Shown piece by piece: positions 40,469 to 52,285 of a DNA stretch of 64,000 nucleotides. The notes beneath the pieces were generated by a model. It had not been told where the DNA came from and ran no database searches. It saw only the letters and a list, made by a program, of their open reading frames with translations. This DNA is from Tetradesmus obliquus. Lineage: Eukaryota > Chlorophyta > Chlorophyceae > Sphaeropleales > Scenedesmaceae. The stretch spans positions 6,005,501 to 6,069,500 of the forward strand of contig CP126194.1 of the NCBI GenBank assembly GCA_030272155.1, written 5' to 3'. Positions within the stretch are counted from its first letter, which is position 1. The number at the start of each line of letters is the position of its first letter. The translations under genes were made by a program, and so were the position numbers.

Positions 40469-41288
40469 GGTGCTGCTTCAGGTGTGGGACCTGCAGAGCA
40501 GATGACAGAGGCAGCAGCTCACGTGAGTGAAGGATGGTCAGCGGTTGCTGTGAGATCATACACGAAAAGACAAGTGCGCATACTGCATGTTGCATGAGCA
40601 AGCTGTGCTCCAAGGCCCCATCAGCACCATGTGCTCGTGTACAGCCCCATGTGATCAACGAATGAACACGAATGGAGCTATAAGCCACGCCAATGCCGTA
40701 TGTTCAGCTATAAACTTGGTTTTGAGACCCCTTAACCCAATGCATGACCGCTGGCGCTCAATCGCACTAGGGCTTGTGGACCCACCAACGCGGTGCTTAC
40801 GCAAACCAGCTTGCTGATCCGCTGGAGGGAGTCAGTATCAGAGGGTTACAGTCACTTGCAGGTTTACTGAGCTTCGTCGAGGCACGACTGGCAGGAGACA
40901 AGTGCTCGGCCTCTACTAGTGCTGGCCTTGTTATTGCTGGTTACGTGATGCGCGTTTGTTCCTAGGTTCCCAGGTACGTGATACCGTGAGCATCACATGA
41001 TCGCAGAGGCAAAGGGCACCAGCGCTTATCACTGGGACGCCCACCAGCCATGCACTTGGCTGCATCCATGACTTAGACTCGAGCCCAGTTGCGCGTCCAG
41101 TTACACCTGCTAAAAGCCCCATGTACAACTGGACAAGGCCGTGTCTAGTGCAAATTGGACATGTAGTGTCCTTCTTCACATCATGCAGCTTCATACAGTC
41201 AGTGCAGTGACTGCAGCCTGCCCCACCCAGACATGCAAATGCTGGCCAGCATGGGTGATGACACTGCCAAAAAATGGCAAATCTTCTG
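40469..41288. other. Intergenic between amidase promoter and the next minus-strand gene
   Basis: No supported gene. A TTACA (TGTAA on the minus strand) at 41101-41105 could be the polyadenylation signal of the 41289 gene. A minus frame with Cys pairs (about 41150-41230, CSHCTDCMKL and CPICTRHG) looks like a zinc motif but sits in the probable 3' UTR without splice support. Confidence 0.45.
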
Positions 41289-44200
41289 TCAATGTGCACA
41301 CATCATCTTGTCATATCTGCCATACATCTTCTTCAGCGGATCCGCAGGGTCCCACAGTGCAGGGCAAGGGAAGCCTGCCGTTGACAGCAGGTACCCAATC
41401 AGCCTGAACGTCTGCACTGCTCGGAAGCGGTCATCCACCACAGCCACCTGCAGCAGCACACACAAACCCTGTCAAAATCCTGCACACAATCCCTTTAATC
41501 AAGGCCCCAACTATGAGCCTGGCTGCAGCATTCAGTCGGTGGCCAATGCTGCAGCTGCAGCTGCCACTGCCCTTTGCAAGATCATCGCCTGCCACCTGGC
41601 ACCCACCGCTTGCCTTCCCTTTGCCTTTGACTGCCAGCATGTCCGCATCGCCCCTTGATCCATGTACATGCAGCTGCAGCACAGGCCGCAACCCACGCAG
41701 CATCGCTCACTGAGCGTGGCACGCACCTGCTGCTTTGTGTAGATGTCCCGGAACATGCCCTGCCTGTCGCAGCTGCTGCACTTTGGGCCCACCCCAGTCC
41801 TCCGGCTGGGAGAGCTCGGCATGCGCTCATCCACAACGTACTGCTGCCAGAAGCTGGCATTTGCATCTTGCAGGAAGCCCCAGTCCATCAGGTATGCTGT
41901 CTGCTGCATGAAGGTTTCAAGGTACATGCTGTGCACCAGGTGGTCTGCCAGCTCACCCTGTTTGATCAAGAAGGCAATGCGCCAACCAGGCGCCAGGCAG
42001 CAGACTGAATGAGATCAGCATATGGCGCCACAGGCAAGCTTGCACGGATCGGCAGACACAAGGAGTCAACATGAACGAGCGAGATCACTTGCAATAACCT
42101 AACCTGGTAACCTGGTTGAACCTCAGGCACCACGATTCAACACACACGCTGCTGCTTGCGCACCTGCATCATCTTCTCATAGTAAGAGGCATAGGCGTCG
42201 CACAGTTGCGCAGCAAGCGCTGCTGCGTCGCTTGCATTGCTGTTGAGGCCAACGGCTGGCCCACATGCCGCAGGCCCGACCAGGTTGCTCACAAAGCCAG
42301 GCAAGCAGCGGCAAATCGCGCCCTGTTTGCAGGCAGCGCAGGCAGCAGCAGTGCTGAGCTTTCACACATTGTAGAGGCAGCTGACTTACAGCAGCACCAC
42401 CTTTCAGGCGGCGAGCCGACGTAGCGCTGCCGGACACATGTACAGTAGGGGCACGAGTCGGCTGCATATGCTGGTGTGCGGCATCGTGCAGCATTCTGCA
42501 TGGCTGTCACACGCGCACAGCAGCGCCGCACACACCTCGGGCGCAGCATTGCTGCAGTCGATGCACTCGCCACCAAAGGCAGGGCTCAGCAGGGACCCCT
42601 CTGCACAGGCTGCCTCGGGTGCTGAGTCAGGGCCGCCAGCTGCAAGCGGCGGTGCAGTGAAGGGGAACACGCTGCGCAGCGTGGCGGCATCAGCAGCAGA
42701 CGCCAGGCCTTCTTGCAGCGCTGTGAGGCACACCTGCAGCAGCAGCAGCAGCAGCAGAAGCAGCAGGGCAGCAGCAGGCAGACGCAGATGCTTAGTTGAT
42801 GTTGCCTGTTACCATCACCCATATGCATGGACGTGGACAGCCAGAACGCCTGTACACGGGCACGTACCCCCTGCCTCCTTTGGTCCAACGCACCCCTGCC
42901 TCCTTTTGTCCAACACAGCGCTAGCGGCTGCCACGCGCACCTCTGCGTTGCTTTTTCCTGCAGGCACCCAGCCCCTGGCAGCAGCCTCGCCGCAGGCAGA
43001 GAACATGCCTGGCAGCAGAGCAGCCACCTGCTGCCTGCACAGCAGCACCAGACAGACCCATTAAGCCATGGCAGTAGCACGCACGATCACCAGGAAACCC
43101 AGTGTGACCAGCTGCCATGCTACAATGCTTGCAATCCGCGTCTACGTGTGTGTGCTGTGCCTCTGTGCATGCTGCTGCTGCTGCTGCTGCTGCTGCTGAT
43201 AATCTTTGCATGCGCAATCTTTGCATGCTGCAGCTTTTTACATGATGCTCTTTCCGAGTGGTGCGTGGCGTACCTTATGCTGCACATTTGGCCCAGCTTG
43301 TCACCCCGCACCCTCACAGCCCAGCCAACCTCCTGCCCGCTGCTGTTGTGCTGCGGTAGGTACTGCAGCGGCACCATCCAGACACCCGGGGGCTTTGCTG
43401 CCGCTGCTGGCGGGGATGCAGGTGCTGCAGGGTTGTGTACTGTTACTGTTATTTGGTAACGCGTGCCAGCTAGCCACGGCCCTGCAGGATAGAGGCAGCA
43501 GCATACACAATTGCGGCGCTGGCAAGGTGGTGCTCAACAACATTGCCCAAGGCGGCATTCAAAGGCTGCTGCAACATGTCATGCAGAGCTCAACACATTG
43601 CTGCCTTTGATCCTGGCATGAATTCATGGTGGTGATAAATACGGCAATGAACCTTCATTACATGCGCTGTCGTCAGCAGCAGAACAGGTGTGAACCTGCA
43701 CAAGCGCGTGTGAACTGCTCCGCAATTGCTCAGCGTTCACCCGTGCGCCTGCTGCCGCTGCCTACTGTGTGGGTGCTCCTCACCAGAGATGGTCACGCAA
43801 CTCCCGTTCAGCTTTGCAGTGTCTGCTGAGCCGCCGCTGCCACTGCCTCCTCTGCTGCTGACGCTGCTGCTGCTCCGTGCTTGCGTGCTGGGCTGTGGCA
43901 GCATTGCCATCAGCGCTGTCTCTTGTGCTGTTGCAAAGATGTGCCTGGATATTCAGAGAACAGAAAACAATATGTTTCAGTGTTACAGATATCTGTGCTG
44001 TTGTTTCAATGCAAATATTGATTTGCCAACATATCATCTGCGTGCTGTTGCTACTGGTTGCAGCACCAAGCAGGCGCACCAGTCTGAGGCATAGCCTGAA
44101 GAGTAGTAGGGGTCTCTTGCAAGCTCCGTTACGGAGTCGGACACATCTATGCTGAAGGGACTGCTTGAAGCAGCTTCTGAGCTGTCTGCAGCAGGAGTGA

Positions 44201-44429
44201 TCAGTTCCCTCCCTCCAGCCTGCTGCCACAGGTCCCCTCCTTGCTGCAAGGACTGCACAGCCACCTGGCCCTTCATTTGTACCGCTGATGGATCCATGAA
44301 GCATACTAAGATGCCGTCTGGAGCTGTGTTCCGAGGTGTGGAGAGCTCCAGCGTCACATTCGTTTGGCAGTCGTACGCAAGGCTTGAATACCACAGCAGC
44401 CGGCACAAGACGCCGAACACAGCACTCAT
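41289..44429 (-). CDS. Cys-rich, probably secreted or membrane-anchored protein
   Basis: Not recognised. Eight exons (44429-44080, 43887-43784, 43424-43274, 43034-42941, 42733-42536, 42322-42164, 41957-41727, 41447-41289) close in phase to 481 residues. The hydrophobic start MSAVFGVLCRLLWYSSLAY could be a signal sequence, followed by NVTLELST. A Ser/Gly linker precedes PPGVWMVPLQYLPQHNSSG. An EGF-like piece appears across exons 5 and 6 (GECIDCSNAAPE/GAICRCLPGF). The C-terminal half is mostly helical (EKMMQ/GELADHLVHSMYLETF) with a CSSCD pair and ends MYGRYDKMMCAH. Several N-x-S/T sites fit an extracellular location. The exon 2 acceptor is the weakest splice. A cell-surface or wall role is an inference. 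Confidence 0.65.
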
Positions 44430-46469
44430 CGCACTTTGAGACTTAATATCGAAAGTTTGGGTGCGGTTGCTGCCGTTCAGTGGCCCAGCTCGAGGTGTCG
44501 CTTTGCAGCAAAGCACCACATCACGTCCCAGCAACCAGACCACTTCGCGCTGTTCGAGCTCTAACTTGGTGTACGGGACAGTATAAAATTGGTACAACGT
44601 GCAAGCAGGTCAATCATTTCAAGTATAATGCAGCATAATGAGTACTCACATGGCTAGAAGTGGTGCCCCAAAAGGCCACTATGGCTGCTGAACCTCGTAT
44701 TGCAAGCATGTGCAGCTGTTGATCAAACACGATGCCAACTTTGCATGTACAAGGGAAGGGCGCCAGCCAACCCCTTCATGCCCAGCAGACCAGGACAGCA
44801 CCCTGGGCCAGCAGAACCCTTTCTCTAGACTCCTTGGCACCTAGCATGCAGGCAAGATTTCCTCGAACACTGAGCTCTTTAACCTTGCACAACAACAGTC
44901 CGAAAACGAATCCAGAAAGTTACCGGGGGTTTGAGTACTAGCGCGAGTACCGCACTGGCAGTGCAGCGAGTACTCAGCCAGTACGCAGCCTGAGCATCAG
45001 GCCTGGCCAGCTGGGCCAGCCAGACTGTGCCACAGGCGGCTATTCCAGCCAGTTTCATACAGGCACTGAGTCCTGATTCATGTGTTACATGTTGGGCAGC
45101 CCTGCTGTTGGGTGTCTAACATCGCAAATTTGCGCGCCGCTCAAGCCGCAACAGCATGTAGTGGTGGCAGGCCTAGCAACAGCATGCCACCAGCGTAGTA
45201 GGTGAAACCCATTTCAGCAGGTAGACAATGCATGCACTTCTGCTGATACCCTGCAAAATGCAAGTGCAAGGCGGGTCGGGGGGTTCTCCTCAAAGGCGCG
45301 CAACAAGGCGAACCCAGCCTCCGGGCAACATCAACACATACATAATGCTGTAAAGCTGTGCCAATATGTTGTTATGCAAACTTTATCTTTTGTCAGGACA
45401 AGGTGGATGCAGGTTCATTGGAGGCACCTCATGACACTTCTGCATGCACATGTGGTGGAGAAGCGGTCCGCTGCAACGTACAGTACTACGTGCACTTCAA
45501 CATCCACAGATTGCATGTGCATGCCAGCAGCTGCCAAATGGTTTGTAAGCAACAACGTCGTGATGCAACCAGGGCCCTGGGTGTCTTCAGGGGCGCTCTG
45601 GCAACTCGACATGCCCACAACCATGAAGCTGCTGCATCTGACATTCAGCACGCGAGCGTCGTTACTGCTCAGAACAAAACGCCTACAGCCTTCATGTGCA
45701 CGACATCACAAGTAAAGGGCAACTTCAGAATTGCTCTAGTTCAGAGGGACAGAATACAGTTGTGTCAGACACTGTCAGGTGGAAAAATCACACCGCGGTC
45801 GGATCACATCACACATGCAGAGCTTTGCACACAGCAAGATATGCATGCGCTGCCATTGCAGAATACAGTGATCAAGGCTGTCACGACTGTGTCACAAAAC
45901 ACATCAAGACCACAGCAACCGCACAATGCCCAGGCATCAAAATACAGTGATTTGGGCTGTCACAACTGTGTAACAGAACACACCAAGACCACAGCCACCG
46001 CACAACGCCCAGGCATCAACCACTTGCAGACAACTGGCCACTCAGCAACAACAAGCACTGTAAACACCAACAACTGGAACCAACGCAGTGGCATCAACCA
46101 CTTGCTGACAGCAATCGTGTGTGCAACCTGCCATCCACATACGTGTGCTACAACACAAGGCTGGTGACACTGGTCTAAGCAGCACATGAGATTGCATCAC
46201 GCTGTGCAATTGTTTGAACTGTCAGCAGGTGGCTGACTAGGACAGCCCAGCACTAGTGACTAGTACTAGCAACACCGTCTATGTATGTCAGACCATGTAT
46301 GTATGTTGTACGAACGACCTTGTGCTTGCTGCAGCCATGTCACCACATCTCAGCACTTTCCTGCAAAATGTACACCAGGGATGCCACCCCAATTATACAT
46401 CACGCCCAAGGTACAAACCCGACCAACGGGCAGCGGCCAAGGAGTTGCCACGCTGCCGCCACAAGCCGC
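44430..46469. other. Intergenic stretch with tandem repeats
   Basis: Promoter side of the Cys-rich gene and 3' side of the recombinase gene. A plus-strand frame of 269 codons (45358-46167) crosses the 79-bp repeat but has repeat-driven, compositionally odd content and no homologous look, so it is not called a gene. Confidence 0.5.
45862..46019. repeat. 79-bp tandem repeat, two copies plus fragments
   Basis: Copy one starts AATACAGTGAT at 45862, copy two at 45941, with about ten differences. GGCATCAACCACTTGC, the end of the unit, recurs at about 46014 and 46089. The period is not a multiple of three. Confidence 0.85.
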
Positions 46470-47066
46470 TCAGCCGCTCTTGCTGCCCTTCTCCTTGTTC
46501 TTCTCCTTTGCCAGCGCCGCCAGGTGCCGCGAGTACCCCGGCACGGCCAGCTTGAGCTCCTCACGCTCCCCCTCCGCCGCTTCCAGCGCTGCCCTAATGC
46601 TGCCAGAGGTCACCTGCAGCTCCTTGATGCGGTCAAGGATCAGCCGCACCTCGCGCCAGCGCGCCTTGCCATGCGGCTGCTTGCTGCGCCATGTGGTGTC
46701 GGGCGGCTGCTTCTCCTCGCACTGCTGCACTGACATGCCCCCGCTCACAGGCGCCGTGTACCAGTCCCAGAGGCTCTTCACGCTGGGCTGGTTGCGCAGC
46801 ACAGGCACAGCCTTGGCGACGCTGCTGACGCCAGCTGCTGTCGTGCTGTAGGGCGCATGCTCAGCTGATGTTGCTGCTGCTCTCACTCCAGCTGCCAGCG
46901 CTGCAGACACAGCCTGAGAGGCAGCAGCAGCTGCTGCAGCGCTTACTTCTGCCTGCTGTGCCGTGCCCCCTCCAGCGGTGACAGCTGCAGCAGCTGCTGC
47001 TGCAGCTGCAGCAGCTGCAGCTGTAACAGCAGCAGTCTCTGAAGTACCTCTTGCTACCCCTGCAGG

Positions 47067-47121
<55 letters not shown>

Positions 47122-50100
47122 CCACCAGTGCTGGTGTGCGCCCGCACGGCGCCGGAGCTGCTGGGGCGCAGCAAGCTGGAGAACGCTGCAGACAGCGAGG
47201 GCTGAGCTGCTGGGGCTCGCTGCAGCGTTGGTGCCGCGAACATGCGGCAGCTGCTGCCACTGCCAGCGCAGGCAGCTTGACCTGCCCGTGCTGTCACCAG
47301 CTCTGCCTGTGCAGCCTCCAGCTCCAGCTGCAGTCTGCGCACCCTAGCTGCAGCAGCTGATGGGCGGGCACCACCCGCTGCCGCACTCCGCCCTGCACGT
47401 TTGCGCTGTAGCCTGCGCTGCTGCGTGGTGTGCTGCTCCTCGTACTCCTCATCTGCATCTTCACAGTAATCGTCATCCTCATCCTCCCCGTAATCACCCT
47501 CCCCCTCCTCCTCCTCCTCCTCCTCCTCATCATCATCATCTGATGCTGCTGCTGCTGCTGCTGCTGCCATGCGTGCACTCCTGCTGCGGGTGCGGTGCGG
47601 TGTCAGCTGCTGCAGCAGGGACAGCAGCTCCTCCTCGCCGACATCTGCTTCTTCATCACTGTCACCTGGGCCAGCCGACGCTCCTGCTGCTGCTGCTGCT
47701 GCTGCCGCCGCTGACGCACTGGCTGCAGCAGCATCTGCAGCGGGTGATGTGACTGGTGCACCGCGGCCTGCTGCTGCAGGCGCTTCTAAGGGCCCAGCTG
47801 CCTCTGCTGCATGCAGCAGGGTCTCAAACACCTGCTGCTGCTCCTCAGCAGCATCGCTGAGGTCACGCGGCACCCTGCGGCTGTCCATCTCATGCAGCAC
47901 TGCCCTGCGGCCCAGCAGCATGTCGCGAATCTCCTGCACACCGTGTGCCAGGTCCATCACGCGCTCTCGGGTGCTGCGGGGGCGCAGGTGCTCATAACCA
48001 CCTGCTGCCAGCTTGTCCTTGAAGATGGCCAGCAGCCGCCTGCAGCAGCCGGGAGGAGGTGTGCCAGCAGCAACAAAACAGACAACAGGGGCAGCCGTTG
48101 TCAACACATGAACGCAAGCAGCGTGACAGTGCATCATACTGCTGCAGCCATGTCACCCCGTCGTGGAGTACTTGATGACAGGCGGCATCTCAAGCATGAC
48201 TGCAGCGGCTGCATGCAAACACAGCTACACCGCACACAACACACAAACATCACCACTGCGTTCTGCTGCACCCATTTGGGCCCTCACCTGAAGCGCGGCT
48301 TCTCCAGCATGAACTTGATGCTGGGGTTGGCAGCTGCAGCCTCGCGCACCTCCTCGTTCTCGCAGCACAGCAGGCCGCAGCTGTCCTGAGCTCCCACCCT
48401 GCCCAGGTAGTCCATCACTATTGCCAGCGCACCCGCTGAGGGGTTCTCAGCCAGCTGCTTGCGCGTCATCTTGTCCACCTGCAGGCGGCATGTAAAAGAG
48501 GACCTTGAGTACAGCGCTGTAAACAATGCACCTTGCTGCCACAGCATGCAGAATGCGAACTAGCTACGCAATGGCTGCAACAGAACAGGTGCACAAGGAG
48601 CATGCAGCGAGTAAACCCTGCACACGAAGGTAGCCACGACCGCTGCCAGCAGGTGGCAGGTGCTCACACCACTGCGATGCGAGCAAGCATACCCACCATC
48701 GCCTGCGCCTCCTTCACAGGTAGCAGCTCGGCCGCCAGCTCTGCCATCTCCTCATCATCGTCGAAGGTCAGGCAGAAGCGCTCAGCGAAGAAGGCGTCCA
48801 TCTGGTCCTGGGGCCAGCCAGCAGCAGCCAGCAGCCCCTGGGGCTTGAAGAAGCGCAGGTAGCACAGGTTGAGGGCGGTGCGCAGCCAGCGGCCCATCCT
48901 AGCGATCAGCTGCAAGCGGTGCAGAGCAGCCCAGCAACATTGTGAGATGACGGCAGAAGGGATGGTGGCAGCCGCCGGGACATCTAACTCTGCTTTGCTG
49001 CTGCTAGCATGCACAGCAGCAGCTGCTAAGCAGCGCGTGCGCTTCCTGCGGCATATGCTGCGTGCTGCCGCCCACCAAAGCGGGTTTCTCTCAGCAACTG
49101 CCCAGGCTCAGCGAGGCCACTCACCCCGTCATCCACACCTTGCTCATCCAGGTCGCGCGCCTTGTACATCCTGAAGGCGTGCGTCACCTTGGTGATGATG
49201 ATGCCGGCCGCCTCCAGGAAGGCCTTGAGGCTGTCTGCGTGCTGCGTGTAGCTGATGCTCTCGTGGGGGTTGTTGCCAGTCCACAGCGGGGTGTGGTGCC
49301 ACTCATCAGGGTCCAGCACGTTCGGCACTGGGGCCTTCTCCAGCATGAAGCGGGTGATCAGGTGCCGCGCCAGCGCACCATGGGCGCACAGCAGCGGGTC
49401 CTTGTGGCGGATGGAGCCGGCATAGGCCACCTTGCCACCAAACTGGCGCTTGCCACCCCGCAGCACTGCTGACAGCAGGATGGCAGGGTTGGGGCCTGCT
49501 CATCGAAACAAAGACGTAGGCGGCAGCAAGGCAGCGGCATGTTTGATGAAGGGTACACTACGTCCAGATTTGTGCAGAGCCAACAGTGTGCACAACGTGC
49601 TCCCAACACCGGGGCTGTCATTCTTATCGACATTATCTACAGCAGCACCCAGCATTGCTGCCGCATGCTACACCACTTCAGTTTTTGAATTGTCGAGGGT
49701 GATGTCAGCAATGCATTGCTGTTGTCTGGCACAGTTGCTATGTGCGCTGCTCGCATTTTGTCATAGTACACAATTGCATCGGACTGGATGCGGGAAATCA
49801 TTGGCTGTTCTATACTTCACACCTACCTATCACGCGCAGCACCTCTGGCGGCAGCAAGTCGGGCAGGAACACCAGCCGCGCATCGTCACCCCTGCCGATG
49901 GTCATGGTGAGCCACAGCGCCATGGACAGGTCGCGCGCAGCTGTGGGCTTGTCGCTGCCCAGCATGGTCAGGCACAGCTTGAATAGCTGGTCGGGCGAAA
50001 GAGTGTCATCCACTGTGCCGATCTGCAACATAAGAAAGTGTGGTTGGGTTACAGTTGTCCCCGCAGAGCCAGCATGCAAATAGTCCCCACTCACACAGCC

Positions 50101-51467
50101 CTATCGGTTGCTTCAACTGCCACCAATGTCACCACCACGCAGAGACACATGCAGCAGTGCCAGGGCACTGCAATTGGCAAGCGCTGTGTGTAAGAGTGCT
50201 GTAAAACCACTGCTGATAGAGAACAGATCTGCTTTCCGTATGATCACAGCACCAGCACATCACGAAGTGCCCTGACTGGAAAGCAGACAGTGTCACACTG
50301 TACAGTACAAACACCCAGCACTTGTCATAGCCACACAGCCTGTTCACCTGCGGGTCGCGGTCTGGCCTGGCACCCTTGTCTGGCAGCGACTTGGCCTCTG
50401 CCCCCGATGCAGCTGACGTGTAGGCTCCACCCATGTCGCCTGCTGAAAGGCCAGCTTTGAGGTGATGCAGCATCCAGTACAGCTTCACCATGCCACGGGC
50501 CTGCTTGACCGTGCCCAAACCCTGTGTGCAGGCAGTGCAGCATACAACCCCACGTTGGCTGTCATGCCTGGCATTGCTCACTATGGCAGCCGCTAGGCTG
50601 CAGCTGGGCTGCAGCTGAGTGAGGGAAGGCATAAGCTGCTTGGTCATTGCTACCGCACATCTGGCACATGCCTGCTACTGCACTGCCATCTGTCCTTGTT
50701 GTCACCGCTGCAGTGCTGTTCAAACGAGCCCAACGCACTGCAGTGGGTGTGTGTACATGTCCTTGTTTTACAGGAACATGTATGTGTATGCAATGGTAAT
50801 GAAGGTGAGACCAGCAGCAGCCAGTGGTGTGGCTCAGCAGCTGAATCTCATGCACAAACAGCGCCGTTCTGCCAACACTCACGATCTGTTTCGCCTTGTT
50901 TGGGGCCTCCCAGCCAGGGTAGTTCTCGCCTACCCACATCATGAAGCTGGTGATCTTGGCCTGTCCATCTGGAAGCGACATGTCCGGGTTGTAGGGCGGG
51001 TCGCGTGCGCTCCCATCCTGCAAGTGCTCACAGTGCCACTACAGCAGCAGCAACAGCAGCAGCAAACTAGGCACGTGTAAGATATGCAGGGCCCTCCCCA
51101 GCCAAGAACAGCCGAGAAAGCAACAGCTGATGGGTGCATCTATGCGCAGGCTTTTTTCTTTTGCCTAGTGGAGTCATGCTGCTGCGCAAGCCCCTACTCC
51201 CTTCAAGCTCACCAGGTAGCGCGCATACTGCGAGTCGTACTTGCGCTCAGTCTCAGGCCGCTTGGATCCCTCCATGTCATGCGCCAGGTTCTCCAGCTGC
51301 TCTGAGGTGATCCTGCAAATGTGTACATGCAGTGCCAGTGCCTTCTTCAGGCAACACCGACGCGCTTACTGCTAACCGCTGCATATCTGGCCTCTGCTGC
51401 TGACCTGACTGTCTTTCAGCACGCAAGCTGCTGCTGCTGCTGATTGCCAACTGTAGTGCATGAACGG

Positions 51468-51506
<39 letters not shown>

Positions 51507-51551
51507 TGTTCAACAAGTAAATTGCTCCCCAGTCGAAGCAGATGCACTGCT

Positions 51552-51597
<46 letters not shown>

Positions 51598-52027
51598 TGC
51601 TGCTACTGCTGCGCCCATCCTGCTGCTCTTCATGTGTGCAGTATGTGTAGTTAACTCAGCCACAACGCATTTGCATGTCTGTCTGTGCACAGCTTTTTGC
51701 TGGGAGATAAGGCAAGTGTAACCCTACAGCAGCAGCATGCAAGCAGCAGCAGCATGCAAGCACGAGTGCTGCTCACTCTGCATGCGCATAGCCTCCGCCG
51801 TCGTCGCTGCTCTGTTGCTTAGCTTTCAGTTTGCGCTTCTTGGCGGGCACAGTGCGCTTTGGTTTCGATGCGGGTCGGGGTCTCTTGCTGGCCTTCCTGC
51901 TGCGCCTTCCCCGCTTCGGGGGAGGCTCTGGACTGCTAGACTCCGATTCATCATCAACTAGGTCATCTAATTTTTCCGTGTTGAAGCTATCGCTTGGCTT
52001 CGCCTTAGATTTGCGTGTGCTCTTCAT
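46470..52027 (-). CDS. Crypton-type tyrosine recombinase with GCR1_C-like domain
   Basis: Cuts and rejoins DNA through a tyrosine; Cryptons are DNA transposons that use it. Nine exons (52027-51777, 51312-51213, 51017-50883, 50521-50348, 50022-49827, 49495-49125, 48909-48697, 48478-48288, 48039-46470) close in phase to 1066 residues. The N-terminus is acidic then very basic (PPKRGRRSRKASKRPRPA), a nuclear signal. The recombinase core shows box I Arg264 (TMTIGRGDDARLVFLPDLL), CAHGALARHLITRF typical of Cryptons, H391 and R394 in KVTHAFRMYKARDLDEQGVD, W417 in ARMGRW, and the nucleophile Y426 in LNLCYLRFFKPQGL. A long poly-Ala, acidic and poly-Q linker follows. The end, SVKSLWDWYTAPVSGG to TWRSKQPHGKARWREVRLIL, matches the GCR1_C DNA-binding pattern. 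All catalytic residues are intact. Domesticated host gene or mobile element is undecided. Confidence 0.88.
51467..51605. repeat. Two (CTG)n tracts in the first recombinase intron
   Basis: About 12 CTG units at 51467-51502 and about 14 at 51555-51596, with GTT and CTA interruptions at the end. They read CAG on the coding strand of the recombinase gene, opposite to the tracts that abut acceptors elsewhere. Confidence 0.9.
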
Positions 52028-52169
52028 GAGTTCAAATCATATTCAACTCCCAAGTGCCTCCGAAATGCAATCGCAGAGCACTGCGAGTGCCTTACATCAA
52101 TAATAATACCATTAGATGGCGAGCGTCTTGCAGGATGCGCTGTGCGGTTCGTCAGGACCCAGGTTTTGG

Positions 52170-52285
52170 GTGGTAACTAGGGCCGTGGCAGTTACCACGG
52201 TTTGCGTACCCTCAGTGTGGTACGCATGCGTACTGGTAACCCAGTGGGGGGGTACGCAAACCCCCTGGTAACCTTGAGTTACCAG
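52170..52285. repeat. Dense cluster of inverted repeats upstream of the recombinase gene
   Basis: Three nested elements lie in 116 bp. GTGGTAAC (52170-52177) pairs with GTTACCAC (52191-52198). GGTTTGCGTACCC (52199-52211) pairs with GGGTACGCAAACC (52250-52262), flanking the perfect 14-bp palindrome GTACGCATGCGTAC (52220-52233). CTGGTAAC (52265-52272) pairs with GTTACCAG (52278-52285). GTACGCA or its complement thus occurs four times. Confidence 0.9.

Noticed and set aside
40931-41299. Minus-strand frame with CSHCTDCMKL and CPICTRHG as a RING or zinc-finger exon
   Set aside because: It starts just below the stop codon of the Cys-rich gene, has no acceptor in matching phase, and lies where the 3' UTR and a TGTAA signal are expected.
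45358-46167. 269-codon plus-strand open frame as a gene
   Set aside because: It is driven by a 79-bp repeat whose period is not a multiple of three, has no recognisable domain and no splice partners.
46963-47205. Poly-Ala and poly-Cys plus-strand frames in the recombinase gene
   Set aside because: Reverse reading of the poly-Ala and poly-Gln linker of exon 9.
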